64,000 nucleotides of DNA from Hoeflea marina (GTDB taxonomy: Bacteria > Pseudomonadota > Alphaproteobacteria > Rhizobiales > Rhizobiaceae): assembly GCF_003182275.1 (NCBI RefSeq), contig NZ_QGTR01000001.1:472130-536129 (forward strand), written 5' to 3'. Shown here piece after piece: positions 9,633 through 18,781 of the stretch. Numbering within the stretch: position 1 is the stretch's first letter; every line of letters begins with the position of its first letter. The notes under the pieces were generated by a model. It was not told where the DNA came from. It saw nothing but the letters and a program-made list of their open reading frames with translations, and ran no database searches. A program made the position numbers and the translations under genes.

Positions 9633-10682
9633 ATGTCAATCAAGATTTCAAGACGTTCACTGTTGCAGCTCACAGCCGGAGGTGTCGCTGTCGCGGCATC
9701 CGCAAGGTTTGCAACGCCCGCTATCGCCCAGGGGACCAAGGTGTCCTGGCGCATGCAGTCGCTCTGGGACGGCGGCACGACACCGCAGCAGTACGAGGAG
9801 ATCTTCGTCCAGAAGGTGGCCGAGAAGACCGGCGGCGCATTCGAGCTCAAGCTGTTTTCAGCTGGCCAGATCGTTCCGCCCGCCCAGTCCTTCGATGCGG
9901 TCCGCGGCGGCGCCTTCGAGCTGATGAAGACCTTTGACGGCTATACCGCCGGCAAGATCCCGGCCCATGCCTTCACCAGCACGATCCCATTCGGCTACAA
10001 GAAGTCCGAGGACTACGCGGCCTGGTTCTACGATCTGGGCGGCATCGACATGGCCCGCGAGGCCTATGCGCCGGCCGGCCTGCACTACATCGCACCGGTG
10101 ATCTACGACCAGGAGCCGATTCACTCGCGGGTGGAAATCCGCACCGTCGCCGACTTTCAGGGCAAGAAGGGTCGGTTCACCGGTCTGGCCTCCACCGTGA
10201 TGGGTGGTCTGGGCGTGGCCGTGACGCCGCTTGCGACCGCCGAGGTCTATTCCGGTCTAGACAAGGGGCTGATCGATCTTGCGGATCGCGGCGATCTGCA
10301 GGCAAACCTCGATGCGGGTCTCGACGAGGTGGCGAAGTTCATCATCCTGCCCGGCGTGCACCAGCCGACAACGGCGACCTCCTATGTTGCCAATCAGGCG
10401 GCGTTCGACCAGTTGCCCGACGAGTTCCGGCAGGCGCTGGCCGAGGCGGCGAAGGAGGTCTCCGACGCCTATCAGATCAACAAGACCAAGACCGATGCCA
10501 CCGCCCTTGCGACGTTCAAGGAACGCGGCGTGACCGTGATCGAGCTGGCGGAGGATGACGTGAATGCCAACCGGGTCAAGGCTGCGGAGCTCTGGCGCCA
10601 GGCGGCCAAGGACGACCCGCTTGCCAACAAGATACTGGACTCGCAGATGGCACAGATGAAAGAGCTCGGTCTCCTGTCCTAA
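9633..10682 (+). CDS. TRAP transporter substrate-binding protein, DctP family
   Basis: 349 residues. It starts with an apparent Tat-type signal ('SRRSLLQLTAGGVAVAASARF', cleavage near 'TPAIAQ') followed by a mature DctP-fold protein. The region 'PVIYDQEPIHSRVEIRTVADFQGKKGRF' includes the conserved Arg stretch that usually contacts a substrate carboxylate. It is followed by DctQ- and DctM-type genes and lies between HMG-CoA reductase and HMG-CoA lyase. Mevalonate is therefore the likely ligand (inference from context). The ATG at 9633 has a GGGAGG site upstream. Confidence 0.93.
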   Translation: MSIKISRRSLLQLTAGGVAVAASARFATPAIAQGTKVSWRMQSLWDGGTTPQQYEEIFVQKVAEKTGGAFELKLFSAGQIVPPAQSFDAVRGGAFELMKTFDGYTAGKIPAHAFTSTIPFGYKKSEDYAAWFYDLGGIDMAREAYAPAGLHYIAPVIYDQEPIHSRVEIRTVADFQGKKGRFTGLASTVMGGLGVAVTPLATAEVYSGLDKGLIDLADRGDLQANLDAGLDEVAKFIILPGVHQPTTATSYVANQAAFDQLPDEFRQALAEAAKEVSDAYQINKTKTDATALATFKERGVTVIELAEDDVNANRVKAAELWRQAAKDDPLANKILDSQMAQMKELGLLS

Positions 10683-10690
10683 GCCCCGGG

Positions 10691-10717
10691 GGGACGCACC
10701 ACACCATGGTGCGTCCC
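10691..10717 (+). terminator. Stem-loop between TRAP binding protein and small permease genes
   Basis: A perfect 11-bp stem (GGGACGCACCA / TGGTGCGTCCC) with a five-base loop lies just after the DctP stop codon. There is no T-run. Such intercistronic hairpins commonly protect the abundant binding-protein mRNA or partly attenuate the permease genes; that role is inference here. Confidence 0.6.
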
Positions 10718-10745
10718 GTCCCCTTACCATGCGGGTCCGCACGCC

Positions 10746-11282
10746 ATGCCAAAGCCAGTCAGCCTCATGCTCGCCGCCATCACGCGGCTCAACCGGCTCG
10801 TGTTTCGATTGGCGAGCCTGCTGATGTTCGTCATCGTGCCGGCCATGCTGTTCGCGGTCGTGTCGCGCTATGTGTTCGACGCCCCGTCCGATTGGGCTAT
10901 GGAGCTGGCGACGCTGCTTTTCGGCCCCTATTTCCTGCTCGCCGGACCCCATCTCCTGCACAGCCGCGGACATGTGAACCTGGATCTGGTGCAGCGCGCC
11001 GTGGGTCCACGCACGCGCCGGCTGCTGGAGATCGTCAACTATCCGATCATCATCGCCTTCTGCGCCATACTGCTCGTCTATGCGGTGCCCTTCGCGCTCC
11101 AGTCCTGGGAATATGCCGAAACCTCCTATTCCTCGTGGAACCCGCCGATCTGGCCGATCAAGTTCTTCGTGCCGATATCGCTGCTGCTGCTGGGCCTTCA
11201 GGCACTGGCGGAATGGCTGCGCATCCTCTTCGATCCCCATACCATGGATGAGGTCGCGTCTGATCCCGAGGTGATCGGCTGA
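10746..11282 (+). CDS. TRAP transporter small permease, DctQ family
   Basis: 178 residues with four predicted TM helices. The first covers about residues 20-42 ('FRLASLLMFVIVPAMLFAVVSRYVF'), and the 'SRYVFDAPSDWAMELATLLF' stretch is typical of DctQ proteins. The stop overlaps the start of the DctM gene by one base, indicating translational coupling. It is the small membrane subunit of the sodium-driven importer encoded by this operon. Confidence 0.92.
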   Translation: MPKPVSLMLAAITRLNRLVFRLASLLMFVIVPAMLFAVVSRYVFDAPSDWAMELATLLFGPYFLLAGPHLLHSRGHVNLDLVQRAVGPRTRRLLEIVNYPIIIAFCAILLVYAVPFALQSWEYAETSYSSWNPPIWPIKFFVPISLLLLGLQALAEWLRILFDPHTMDEVASDPEVIG

Positions 11283-12592
11283 TGTCGTCCACGGCAATTC
11301 TCATCATCATGTTCGGCGGGCTGAGCCTGTTCCTGCTCGCCGGCCTCCCGGTCGCCTTCGTTCTGGGCGGGCTCTCCGTCCTGTTCACCGTGATGTTCTG
11401 GAACTCTGACGCGCTGGTCATCGTGGTGCTGCAGATGTTCGACACCATGCATTCCGAAGCGCTGCTGGGCATTCCGCTCTACATCTTCATGGCGCTGCTG
11501 CTGCAGCGTTCCGATGTGATCAAGGATCTCTACCACGCCATGGAACTGTGGTTCGGCCGGGTCCGCGGCGGTCTTGCCATCGGCACCGTGGTGATCTGCC
11601 TGGTGATGGCGGCGATGACCGGTGTGGTCGGCGCCGCGGTCACCGCCATGGGCATCCTGGCGCTGCCGGAAATGCTCAAGCGCGGCTACGATCCGCGGCT
11701 GGCGACCGGCACCATCTGTGCCTCGGGCACGCTCGGCATTCTCATTCCGCCCTCGGTGCTGACCATCGTCTACTCGGTGACGGCGCAGGTCTCGATCGGC
11801 AAGATGCTGATCGCAGGCATCGTTCCCGGCCTGCTGCTGGGCGGTCTTTACATCGCCTATATCGTCGGCGTGAGCATCTTCATGCCCGATCGCGTCCCCG
11901 ATCCGAAGGATGTCCGCCGCGCCAGCTGGGGTGAAAAGCTTCGCTCGCTCTGGACGCTCATTCTCCCCGCCATGATCATCGTCATGGTGCTCGGCTCGAT
12001 CTTCTTCGGGGTCGCCACACCGACGGAAGCGGCCGCAGTGGGCGTGCTGGGGGCAGCGATCGCGGCTCTGACCCGCGGCAATCTGACCCTTGCGGCGCTC
12101 GGAGACACCGCCATCGGCACACTGAAAGTTTCGGGCATGATCTTGTGGATCACCCTGGGCGCGAAGGCCTATGTGGCGATCTTCACCGGGCTCGGGGGCG
12201 CCGACACCCTGCTTGGGCTGCTGGAAGGCCTGGACGCCAATCCCTATGTCGTGCTGGCGCTGATGATGCTGATCCTGGTCTTCCTCGGAACGGTCCTTGA
12301 CGAGATCGGCATCATCCTGCTGACCGTTCCGGTCTTCCTTCCGGTGGTCCAGTTCTATGGCTTCGATCCGATCTGGTTCGGAGTGCTGTTCGCCGTCACC
12401 ATCCAGATGGGCTATATCAGCCCGCCCTTCGGCTACACGCTGTTCTACATAAAGGGGACCTTGCCGCGCGAGATGGGCATGGGGATCGTGTACCGGGGCA
12501 TCGCGCCGTTCTTTGTCCTGCAACTGGTGGGCCTGCTGATCTGCGTGGCGTTTCCCGGAATGGTCACCTGGCTTCCGGAACTGGTGCGGTGA
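11282..12592 (+). CDS. TRAP transporter large permease, DctM family
   Basis: 436 residues with about 12 hydrophobic segments, the usual size for DctM. Family features include 'EALLGIPLYIFMALLLQRSDV', 'RGGLAIGTVVICLVMAAMTGVVGAAVTAMG' and 'ICASGTLGILIPPSVLTIVYS'. It forms the main ion-coupled translocation channel with the DctQ and DctP subunits. The HMG-CoA lyase gene begins immediately after the stop, so transport and catabolism are cotranscribed. Confidence 0.95.
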   Translation: MSSTAILIIMFGGLSLFLLAGLPVAFVLGGLSVLFTVMFWNSDALVIVVLQMFDTMHSEALLGIPLYIFMALLLQRSDVIKDLYHAMELWFGRVRGGLAIGTVVICLVMAAMTGVVGAAVTAMGILALPEMLKRGYDPRLATGTICASGTLGILIPPSVLTIVYSVTAQVSIGKMLIAGIVPGLLLGGLYIAYIVGVSIFMPDRVPDPKDVRRASWGEKLRSLWTLILPAMIIVMVLGSIFFGVATPTEAAAVGVLGAAIAALTRGNLTLAALGDTAIGTLKVSGMILWITLGAKAYVAIFTGLGGADTLLGLLEGLDANPYVVLALMMLILVFLGTVLDEIGIILLTVPVFLPVVQFYGFDPIWFGVLFAVTIQMGYISPPFGYTLFYIKGTLPREMGMGIVYRGIAPFFVLQLVGLLICVAFPGMVTWLPELVR

Positions 12593-12597
12593 GGCTC

Positions 12598-13455
12598 ATG
12601 GCTGAGCGGGACGTAACGCTTGTGGAGGTGGGCCCGCGCGACGGCCTGCAGAACGAGAAGACGTTCGTCGATACCGCGCTGAAGATCGAGCTCGTCGACC
12701 GTTTGTCCGGCTGCGGTCTGGGGCGCATCGAGGTGACGAGTTTCGTCTCGCCGAAATGGATCCCGCAGCTCGCCGACGCCGTCGAAGTGCTTGGGGGCAT
12801 CACGCGGCGGCCGGGAACGGTCTACTCGGTGCTGACGCCGAACCTGCGGGGATTCGAACAGGCCCATGCCGCGCGGGCCGATGAGGTCGCCATTTTTGCC
12901 TCGGCGTCCGAGATGTTCAGCCGCAAGAACATCAATTGCTCGATCGCCGAGAGCCTGGAGCGGTTTCGGCCGGTGGCGGTGGCTGCGAAGGCGGCCGGCA
13001 TGCCGATGCGCGGCTATGTCTCTTGCGTGGTGGAGTGTCCCTATGAGGGCGCCGTGGCGCCGGAAGCAGTTGCGAGGGTGACGTCCGGGCTGCTTGCCCT
13101 GGGCTGCCATGAAGTGAGCCTCGGCGATACGGTGGGAAAGGGGCGGCCGGACTCGGTCGCCGCCATGCTCGACGCCGTCCTGGGGGTTGCGCCGGCCCGA
13201 AGGTTGGCGGGCCATTTTCACGATACCAACGGTCGCGCCCTCGAGAGCATCGAGGTGAGCCTCGAGAAGGGCCTGCGGGTCTTCGACAGTTCGATCGCCG
13301 GACTGGGCGGCTGCCCCTATGCGCCCGGCGCCAGGGGCAATGTCGACACCCTCAAGGTGTTCGAACTGCTGGAGCGCCTGGGGCACCGGACAGGCCTGCT
13401 GTCCGGGGCCCTCGTCGAGGCAGCCGAATTCGCCTCCCGCCTTCGGAGCCGCTGA
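12598..13455 (+). CDS. mvaB: Hydroxymethylglutaryl-CoA lyase
   Basis: 285 residues, a DRE-TIM-barrel lyase that splits HMG-CoA into acetoacetate and acetyl-CoA. Visible motifs are 'VEVGPRDGLQNEK' (metal and substrate binding), 'EVTSFVSPKWIPQLAD', 'SLGDTVGKGRP', 'GHFHDTNGRALE' (metal-binding His pair) and the flexible-loop signature 'GLGGCPYAPGARGNV' with the catalytic Cys. The ATG at 12598 is preferred; a GTG at 12589 overlapping the DctM stop is possible. Last gene of the mevalonate-type operon; together with mvaA it gives a complete mevalonate-to-acetoacetate route. Confidence 0.95.
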   Translation: MAERDVTLVEVGPRDGLQNEKTFVDTALKIELVDRLSGCGLGRIEVTSFVSPKWIPQLADAVEVLGGITRRPGTVYSVLTPNLRGFEQAHAARADEVAIFASASEMFSRKNINCSIAESLERFRPVAVAAKAAGMPMRGYVSCVVECPYEGAVAPEAVARVTSGLLALGCHEVSLGDTVGKGRPDSVAAMLDAVLGVAPARRLAGHFHDTNGRALESIEVSLEKGLRVFDSSIAGLGGCPYAPGARGNVDTLKVFELLERLGHRTGLLSGALVEAAEFASRLRSR

Positions 13456-13588
13456 CCCGGCCTCCGGCCGCCTGGTGTTTCAGCCCCGGGACGTAACGCT
13501 GTTGGCCGATTCGGTCTGTGGGAACCATCCTCCGGCCGGCGTCGCCAGGGTCTTCCTGATGCCGTCGGCCTCGGGCGCGGGGCTGGCC

Positions 13589-14629
13589 TCAGATCTCTCC
13601 ATCCCGGGTGAAGCCGCGGATCACATTGGCGACGTTCGTTCCGAGCGCCTCCATCGCGTAGCCGCCCTCCATGACGAACTGCGTCGGCAGCTCCAGGCCG
13701 GCGATCTGTCGTCCGATGTCGAGATAGTCCTGGCTTGCGAGCCTGAAGCCGCCCACCGGATCTCCCTCGTAGGTGTCCACGCCGAGCGACACGATGAGCA
13801 CGCTGGGCGCCAGCGCACGGATCGCATCGATGGCCGTCAGCAGCGATGCGGACCAGACGCCGTAATCCGTGCCGCGCGGCATGGGGAGGTTGAGGTTGTA
13901 GCCCTGTCCTTCCCCTTCGCCGCGTTCGGTCGCATAGCCGAGCAGAAACGGATACTCCTCCTCCGGCCGACAATGGAGCGAGGCGAAGAACACGTCCTTT
14001 CGACCATAGAAGATGGTCTGCGTGCCGTTGCCGTGGTGATAGTCGATGTCGAGGATCGCCACCCGCCCGGCGCCGTTGTTGAGGTGGGCCTGGGCGGCGA
14101 TGGCCGCATTGTTCATGTAGCAGTACCCGCCGGCAAGATCGCCGGACGCGTGATGCCCCGGCGGGCGGCACAGCGAAAAGACGGCAGCCTCGCCTTTGGC
14201 CATCAGGCTCGCACCCGTCAGCGCCACATCCATCGCCGAGCGGATCGCGGTCCATGTGCCTTTGACGAACGGCACGCAGACATCGAAGGTGTAGCATGAC
14301 AGCATCGAGTGGATCGAGCCGTTCGGGACCTGGTTCATGCCGCGCATTCCGAACGTGTAGGCGGTGGCGAATCCGCCGGGGCCGAATTCGCGCTCCCACA
14401 TCGGATAGGCCTTCTCGAGGAAGCTCACGAAGGCGGGGCTGTGAATCTGGTGCGCCACCTCAAGGCTGTGCGGGGCGGGCTGCACGACATCCTTGAACCC
14501 GGCCGCGGCGAGTGCCTCCATGATCATGTCCATGCGCTCCGGGCTCTCGCACATCGGGATCATCTGGTCATAGCGCATTTCCTTGGCGCCGGCATGGTCG
14601 CGATGGGCGTCCGAATAGATCAGTTTCAT
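13589..14629 (-). CDS. Histone-deacetylase-fold amidohydrolase, acetylpolyamine amidohydrolase-like
   Basis: 346 residues of the arginase/deacetylase superfamily. Active-site signatures are clear: 'RPPGHHASGDLAGGYCYMNN' with the tandem His pair, 'ILDIDYHHGNGTQTIFY' with Zn ligands Asp and His, 'SLGVDTYEGDPVGGF' with the second Asp, and a 'EGGYAMEALG' loop. Bacterial members of this length deacetylate acetylpolyamines or related amides. It is the last gene of the leftward operon encoding a glycine-betaine-type ABC importer, suggesting that an N-acetylated amine is imported and deacetylated. The exact substrate is unresolved. Confidence 0.9.
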   Translation of the reverse strand: MKLIYSDAHRDHAGAKEMRYDQMIPMCESPERMDMIMEALAAAGFKDVVQPAPHSLEVAHQIHSPAFVSFLEKAYPMWEREFGPGGFATAYTFGMRGMNQVPNGSIHSMLSCYTFDVCVPFVKGTWTAIRSAMDVALTGASLMAKGEAAVFSLCRPPGHHASGDLAGGYCYMNNAAIAAQAHLNNGAGRVAILDIDYHHGNGTQTIFYGRKDVFFASLHCRPEEEYPFLLGYATERGEGEGQGYNLNLPMPRGTDYGVWSASLLTAIDAIRALAPSVLIVSLGVDTYEGDPVGGFRLASQDYLDIGRQIAGLELPTQFVMEGGYAMEALGTNVANVIRGFTRDGEI

Positions 14630-14633
14630 CTTG

Positions 14634-16733
14634 TCATCCGTTTCTGATGCGGGTTCGATAGTGGCGCTGCCAGGCCTTGCAGAAGCTGTCGGCCAGCATG
14701 GCGATGGCCGCCATGCCGAGGCCCGCGACCATGCCCTGGCCGAAATTTCCGGCGCTCAGCCCGATATAGACCTCCTGGCCGAGGTCGCTCGTTCCCACCA
14801 GCGCCGCGATGACCAGCATGCCGATGCCGTAGACGATGGTCTGGTTGAGGCCGAGCATCAGGTTGGGAATGGCGAGCGGCAGCTTGACGTGAACCAGCCT
14901 CTGCAGGCGCGTCGTCCCCAGACTGGTCGCCGCTTCCACGACCCGGCCGTCGACCTGGCGCAGCCCGGCTTCCGCGTACCGGAACGCCGGCACATAGGCG
15001 TAGAAGATGATCGCAATCAGCGCGGTGAAGTCACCGATCGCAAACAGCATCACCACCGGGATCAGCAGCACGAACTGCGGCATCGTCTGCATCGTGTCGT
15101 TGACGGGCCGCATCAGCCGCGAGAACGTCTCGTTCTCCGAGGCCAGCACGCCGAGGGCGGACCCGATCGCGAAGGATAGGATCACCGCCAGGGAGCCGAG
15201 ATAGACCGAGAGCATGGCCTTCTGCCAGCTGCCGGTGAGAAGCAGAAAGCCGAGCGCGAAGCCCGAGATCGCCACCAGACGCAGACCGCCGAGCCGGTAG
15301 CCCAGCGCCAGGACAACAGCGACCATCACCGGCCATGGCAGGCCGGTCAGGCCGACATAGAACAGGATCGCGACGAGCAGGATCGCCGACGCGGCGACGT
15401 CGCGGCCCTTGAGCAGTGCGAACGAGGCAGCCGAGACCGCGAGCGCGACATATCCGACGACATGCCATATGCCGGGCTGGAATCCCCAGCTCGCCGGTCC
15501 CACCACTTTCTGCAGTCCGATCTTCAATGGCAGCATCACGAAGAAGAGCATGCCGGTCTTGACCGCGTCGAGGACCGGCCGGGTGAACAGGACAAGGGCT
15601 TCAATTCCCCGATTGAGCGATTCCGAGGGGTCGGCGATCCAGTCTGCCGGCCATGCCGCCAACTGGTCGAAGCGGGTCGAGGCGCCGTACATCACCATGA
15701 GCCCGGCAGCGACGAGTGCGGCGAAGGCACGAAACGGGATGTCCTTCTGAGAGCGATGCGTCTTCGCCCTTGTCGCAAAGCCTGCGGTCAGCCGGTCGAG
15801 AATCATGGCCAGCAGGGCGATGACGATGCCCGCCAGGATGCTGGAGCCGAAATCCGCCTTCCGCATCGCCGACAGCACGGTCCAGCCGATGTCGTTGGTC
15901 CCGCCGATGATCGAGGCGATGATCACCATGGAGAGAGCCGCCATGGTGGTCTGGTTCACACCGACGAGAAGCTGGTAGCGGGCAGAGGGAATGCGGACCT
16001 GCCAGAACAGCTGCCTGCCGGTCGCGCCGGCCATCTCGCCCGCCTCGAGAATGTCGGAAGGCACGTTGCGCAGGCCCAGCATGGTGTTGCGGACCATCGC
16101 CGGAAACGCGAAGACGATGCTGGCGATGAGGCCCACCACCGGACCGAAGCCGAACAGCAGCAGCAGCGGCAGAAGATAGGCGAAGGCGGGAACGGTCTGC
16201 AGGATGTCGAGCAGCGGATTGGTCAGCCGCTCGGCCCTTTTCGAGGCGAAGGCCAGATAGCCGATGCCGAATCCGATGATGATCGAGATCGGCACCGAGA
16301 GGATGACGAGAGCCAGCGAGTTCATCGTCTGCTCCCAGAGCCCGATGCCGAGAACATAGAGCAGGCTGGCCCCGACGAACGCCGCGAAGCCGATTCCCCC
16401 GGCTCGCCAGGCCATGGCGACAAAGCCGAGAACGACCATGCTCCAGGGCGTGAGCTGAAGCGCTGTCCGCACCATGCTCATGGGAGAGGTGAGAAGGCGG
16501 GAGACCAGCTTGAAGGCGGATTCGGTGCGCGCCTCGAAAGCGGAAAGCGCCATGTTGAACGCGGCCGCGACCGGCAGTTCGGCTGCGGCCGGAAACCGGA
16601 CCAGCCAGGGATAGCGCGCGCTCAGGAGAACGCAGACAAGCGCGAAGGCGACAAGCAGCATGCCTGCCGGCACGGTCGATCCGGCTGCGGGCAGTTGAAG
16701 CGGCGGCGACAGGCGGGACTGGTCAGCTTGCAT
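14634..16733 (-). CDS. Betaine-type ABC transporter permease with two fused permease domains (ProW-like)
   Basis: 699 residues, about twice the length of a normal ProW/OpuAB. Two BPD-type permease modules are visible. The first covers about residues 80-310 ('IPSARYQLLVGVNQTTMAALSMVIIASIIGG'), the second about residues 470-690 ('KLPLAIPNLMLGLNQTIVYGIGMLVIAALVGTSDLGQEV'). A multi-helix linker lies between them. Each has its own EAA-like loop ('DILEAGEMAGATGRQLFWQV'; 'VVEAATSLGTTRLQRLVHV'), so one polypeptide can form the whole channel. The start at 16733 overlaps the end of the ATPase gene. The duplication-fusion is unusual but in frame and intact. Confidence 0.88.
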   Translation of the reverse strand: MQADQSRLSPPLQLPAAGSTVPAGMLLVAFALVCVLLSARYPWLVRFPAAAELPVAAAFNMALSAFEARTESAFKLVSRLLTSPMSMVRTALQLTPWSMVVLGFVAMAWRAGGIGFAAFVGASLLYVLGIGLWEQTMNSLALVILSVPISIIIGFGIGYLAFASKRAERLTNPLLDILQTVPAFAYLLPLLLLFGFGPVVGLIASIVFAFPAMVRNTMLGLRNVPSDILEAGEMAGATGRQLFWQVRIPSARYQLLVGVNQTTMAALSMVIIASIIGGTNDIGWTVLSAMRKADFGSSILAGIVIALLAMILDRLTAGFATRAKTHRSQKDIPFRAFAALVAAGLMVMYGASTRFDQLAAWPADWIADPSESLNRGIEALVLFTRPVLDAVKTGMLFFVMLPLKIGLQKVVGPASWGFQPGIWHVVGYVALAVSAASFALLKGRDVAASAILLVAILFYVGLTGLPWPVMVAVVLALGYRLGGLRLVAISGFALGFLLLTGSWQKAMLSVYLGSLAVILSFAIGSALGVLASENETFSRLMRPVNDTMQTMPQFVLLIPVVMLFAIGDFTALIAIIFYAYVPAFRYAEAGLRQVDGRVVEAATSLGTTRLQRLVHVKLPLAIPNLMLGLNQTIVYGIGMLVIAALVGTSDLGQEVYIGLSAGNFGQGMVAGLGMAAIAMLADSFCKAWQRHYRTRIRNG

Positions 16734-17796
16734 GCGGCGAGACCGGCGTGAAGGAAGCCAGGGTCTGCACCATCGATGCAGCCGTGATGATGCCGAGCCG
16801 GGCGCCATGCCGGTCATTGACCTGCAGTCCGTCGGGATTGCGTGCCAGCTGTTCGACGAGCCTGTCGAAGCCGGTCTCGCCCGCGACGGTTGCCATGGAT
16901 GCAGCCTGCGCCGGACCGGCAACGGCAAAGTCCCCGGCGGTCAGCAGGCGGCTTCGGGGCACGTCGCAGGTGAATTCCGCCACATAGGCATCGGCCGGAT
17001 TGAGCAGCAATTCGCGCGGCGTGCCGATCTGGACGATCCTGCCGTCGCGCATGATCGCCATGCGGTCGGCGATGCGCAAAGCCTCCAGAAAATCGTGCGT
17101 TATGAAGACGATGGACTTCTTCAATGTGTTTTGGATACGCAGGAACTCGTCCTGCATCTGCCGGCGGATCAGCGGATCGAGCGCGCTGAACGGCTCATCC
17201 AGCAGCCAGACGTCCGGTTCCACCGCCAGCGACCGGGCAATCCCCACCCGCTGCTGCTGCCCCCCGGACAGCTCGTCGGGGAAGCTGCTCTCGCGACCCT
17301 CGAGCCCGACCAGGGCAATGACGTGCTCGACGCGCCGGCGCCGGTCCTTCAGTCCGAGCCCCTGCAGCTTGAGCGGAAAGGCGACGTTCTCGAACACGGT
17401 CAGATGCGGCAGCAGGCTGAAGTTCTGAAACACCATGCCCATCTTGTGGCGCCTGATCTCGATCAGTTCGGCCGTGGATTTGCCCAGCAGGTCCTCGCCG
17501 TCGAGTTTCACCTCTCCATGGGTCGGCTCCACCAGTCGCGACAGGCATCTGATCACCGTCGACTTGCCCGATCCCGAAAGGCCCATGATGACGAAGATCT
17601 CGCCTTCGCGGACATCGAAGCTCACATCGATGACGGCCGGCATGTGGCCGTGCGCGCGCATCTCGCGCAGTGACTGCTCGGCGCCCAGCCGCGGGCCGGT
17701 GCTGTCGAAGAAGCCGTCCGCCCCCGGCCCGTACACCTTCCACAGATGTCGGGCCGAGAGCTTGATTGCGGCCGGGGCATTGTCGCGGGTCGTCAT
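16723..17796 (-). CDS. Betaine/proline-type ABC transporter ATP-binding protein (ProV-like)
   Basis: 357 residues. Motifs in order are Walker A 'GLSGSGKST', the Q-loop 'MVFQNFSLLPH', the signature 'LSGGQQQRVGIARSL', Walker B 'DVWLLDEPFSALD' and the H-loop 'IVFITHD'. The N-terminal 'SARHLWKVYGPGADGFF' is typical of ProV/OpuAA. The C-terminal 80 or so residues could form a reduced CBS-like regulatory part. The start at 17796 (MTTRDNAP) has an AAGGTGG site upstream. It energises the adjacent fused permease. Confidence 0.92.
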   Translation of the reverse strand: MTTRDNAPAAIKLSARHLWKVYGPGADGFFDSTGPRLGAEQSLREMRAHGHMPAVIDVSFDVREGEIFVIMGLSGSGKSTVIRCLSRLVEPTHGEVKLDGEDLLGKSTAELIEIRRHKMGMVFQNFSLLPHLTVFENVAFPLKLQGLGLKDRRRRVEHVIALVGLEGRESSFPDELSGGQQQRVGIARSLAVEPDVWLLDEPFSALDPLIRRQMQDEFLRIQNTLKKSIVFITHDFLEALRIADRMAIMRDGRIVQIGTPRELLLNPADAYVAEFTCDVPRSRLLTAGDFAVAGPAQAASMATVAGETGFDRLVEQLARNPDGLQVNDRHGARLGIITAASMVQTLASFTPVSPHAS

Positions 17797-17845
17797 GATG
17801 TCCACCTTGTTCTGTCCCGGCCGCAGCGGTGTCGGCAATCTCCGC

Positions 17846-18781
17846 TCAGGGTGCGGTCCAGACGGACCACTTGTCCTTGTTCTGATCGATCCACTCGGCC
17901 ACGACCTCCTCGATCGGCCGGTGATCCTGGTCCACCTCGAAGATCAGCCGGCTCTGCTCGTCATTGGTGAGGGTGTATTTTTCCATGAACTTCGCCGCAT
18001 TGGGCCATTTGTCCGGAAATGACGCCGAGACGATCTTGTTGACATGGGCCTGGGCGAAGCCGCAGGCCTTGCCGCGGCTTTCCTCGCTCTCGACGCAATT
18101 GCCGTCGGATGCGTCCCATTCGACCCAGTTGAGATCCATCTGCGAGAAGATCCAGTGCGGTTCCCACATCATCATCACGATCGGCTGCTTGGCGGCAATG
18201 GCGCCTTTGAGTTCTGCGATCATGGCTCCTTCGCTGCCGCCCGGGACGGCCTTGAACGGCAGCTCCAGCGCGGCGACCAGCTGCTGCGACCGCGTTCCCC
18301 AGTCCGCGGGATAGGCGATCAACCGGCCATCCGGAAAGGTCTCGGCATTCGAGAACGCCTGGGTGCAGTCGTACAGGGCCTGATAGGAGGGCAGGCCGGG
18401 GCAGAGCTCGGCCATGTAGGGAGGATAGATCCAGCCATCCCGCGGCTTCAGGCCGAGATCGCCGAGATTGACCAGTTCGCCCGAGGCAAGGCCGTTGGTG
18501 TAGATATCGGTGATGCTGTTGTCCCAGACTTCCGGATTGGCATGCAGCTCGCCCTTGGCCATCGCGGTGAACTGCGGCAGGCCGCCGGCCGTCACCAGCT
18601 CCACCTTGTAGTCCATCTTCCTGAGCAGTTCGGCGGCGATGCGGGCCGAGAGCTGCTGGCCGGTCCACTCGTTCAGCGCGATCTTGATCGTGTCCTGAGA
18701 CTCCGCTGCCGAAGCATGTCCCGCTCCGAGACCTGCGACCGCGCAGAATGCGGCGGTGCAGAGCAAATTCCTGATGTTCAT
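17846..18781 (-). CDS. Glycine-betaine-type ABC transporter substrate-binding protein (OpuAC-like)
   Basis: 311 residues with a cleavable signal peptide ('NIRNLLCTAAFCAVAGLGAGHASA'). The mature domain has the OpuAC pattern 'DTIKIALNEWTGQQLSARIAAELLRKMDYKVE'. Repeated Trp residues ('PEVWDNSITDIY', 'MMWEPHWIFSQMDLNWVEWD') are compatible with an aromatic cage for a quaternary ammonium. The start overlaps the GMC dehydrogenase stop by four bases. The ligand is inferred to be betaine-, choline- or acetylated-amine-like. Confidence 0.9.
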   Translation of the reverse strand: MNIRNLLCTAAFCAVAGLGAGHASAAESQDTIKIALNEWTGQQLSARIAAELLRKMDYKVELVTAGGLPQFTAMAKGELHANPEVWDNSITDIYTNGLASGELVNLGDLGLKPRDGWIYPPYMAELCPGLPSYQALYDCTQAFSNAETFPDGRLIAYPADWGTRSQQLVAALELPFKAVPGGSEGAMIAELKGAIAAKQPIVMMMWEPHWIFSQMDLNWVEWDASDGNCVESEESRGKACGFAQAHVNKIVSASFPDKWPNAAKFMEKYTLTNDEQSRLIFEVDQDHRPIEEVVAEWIDQNKDKWSVWTAP

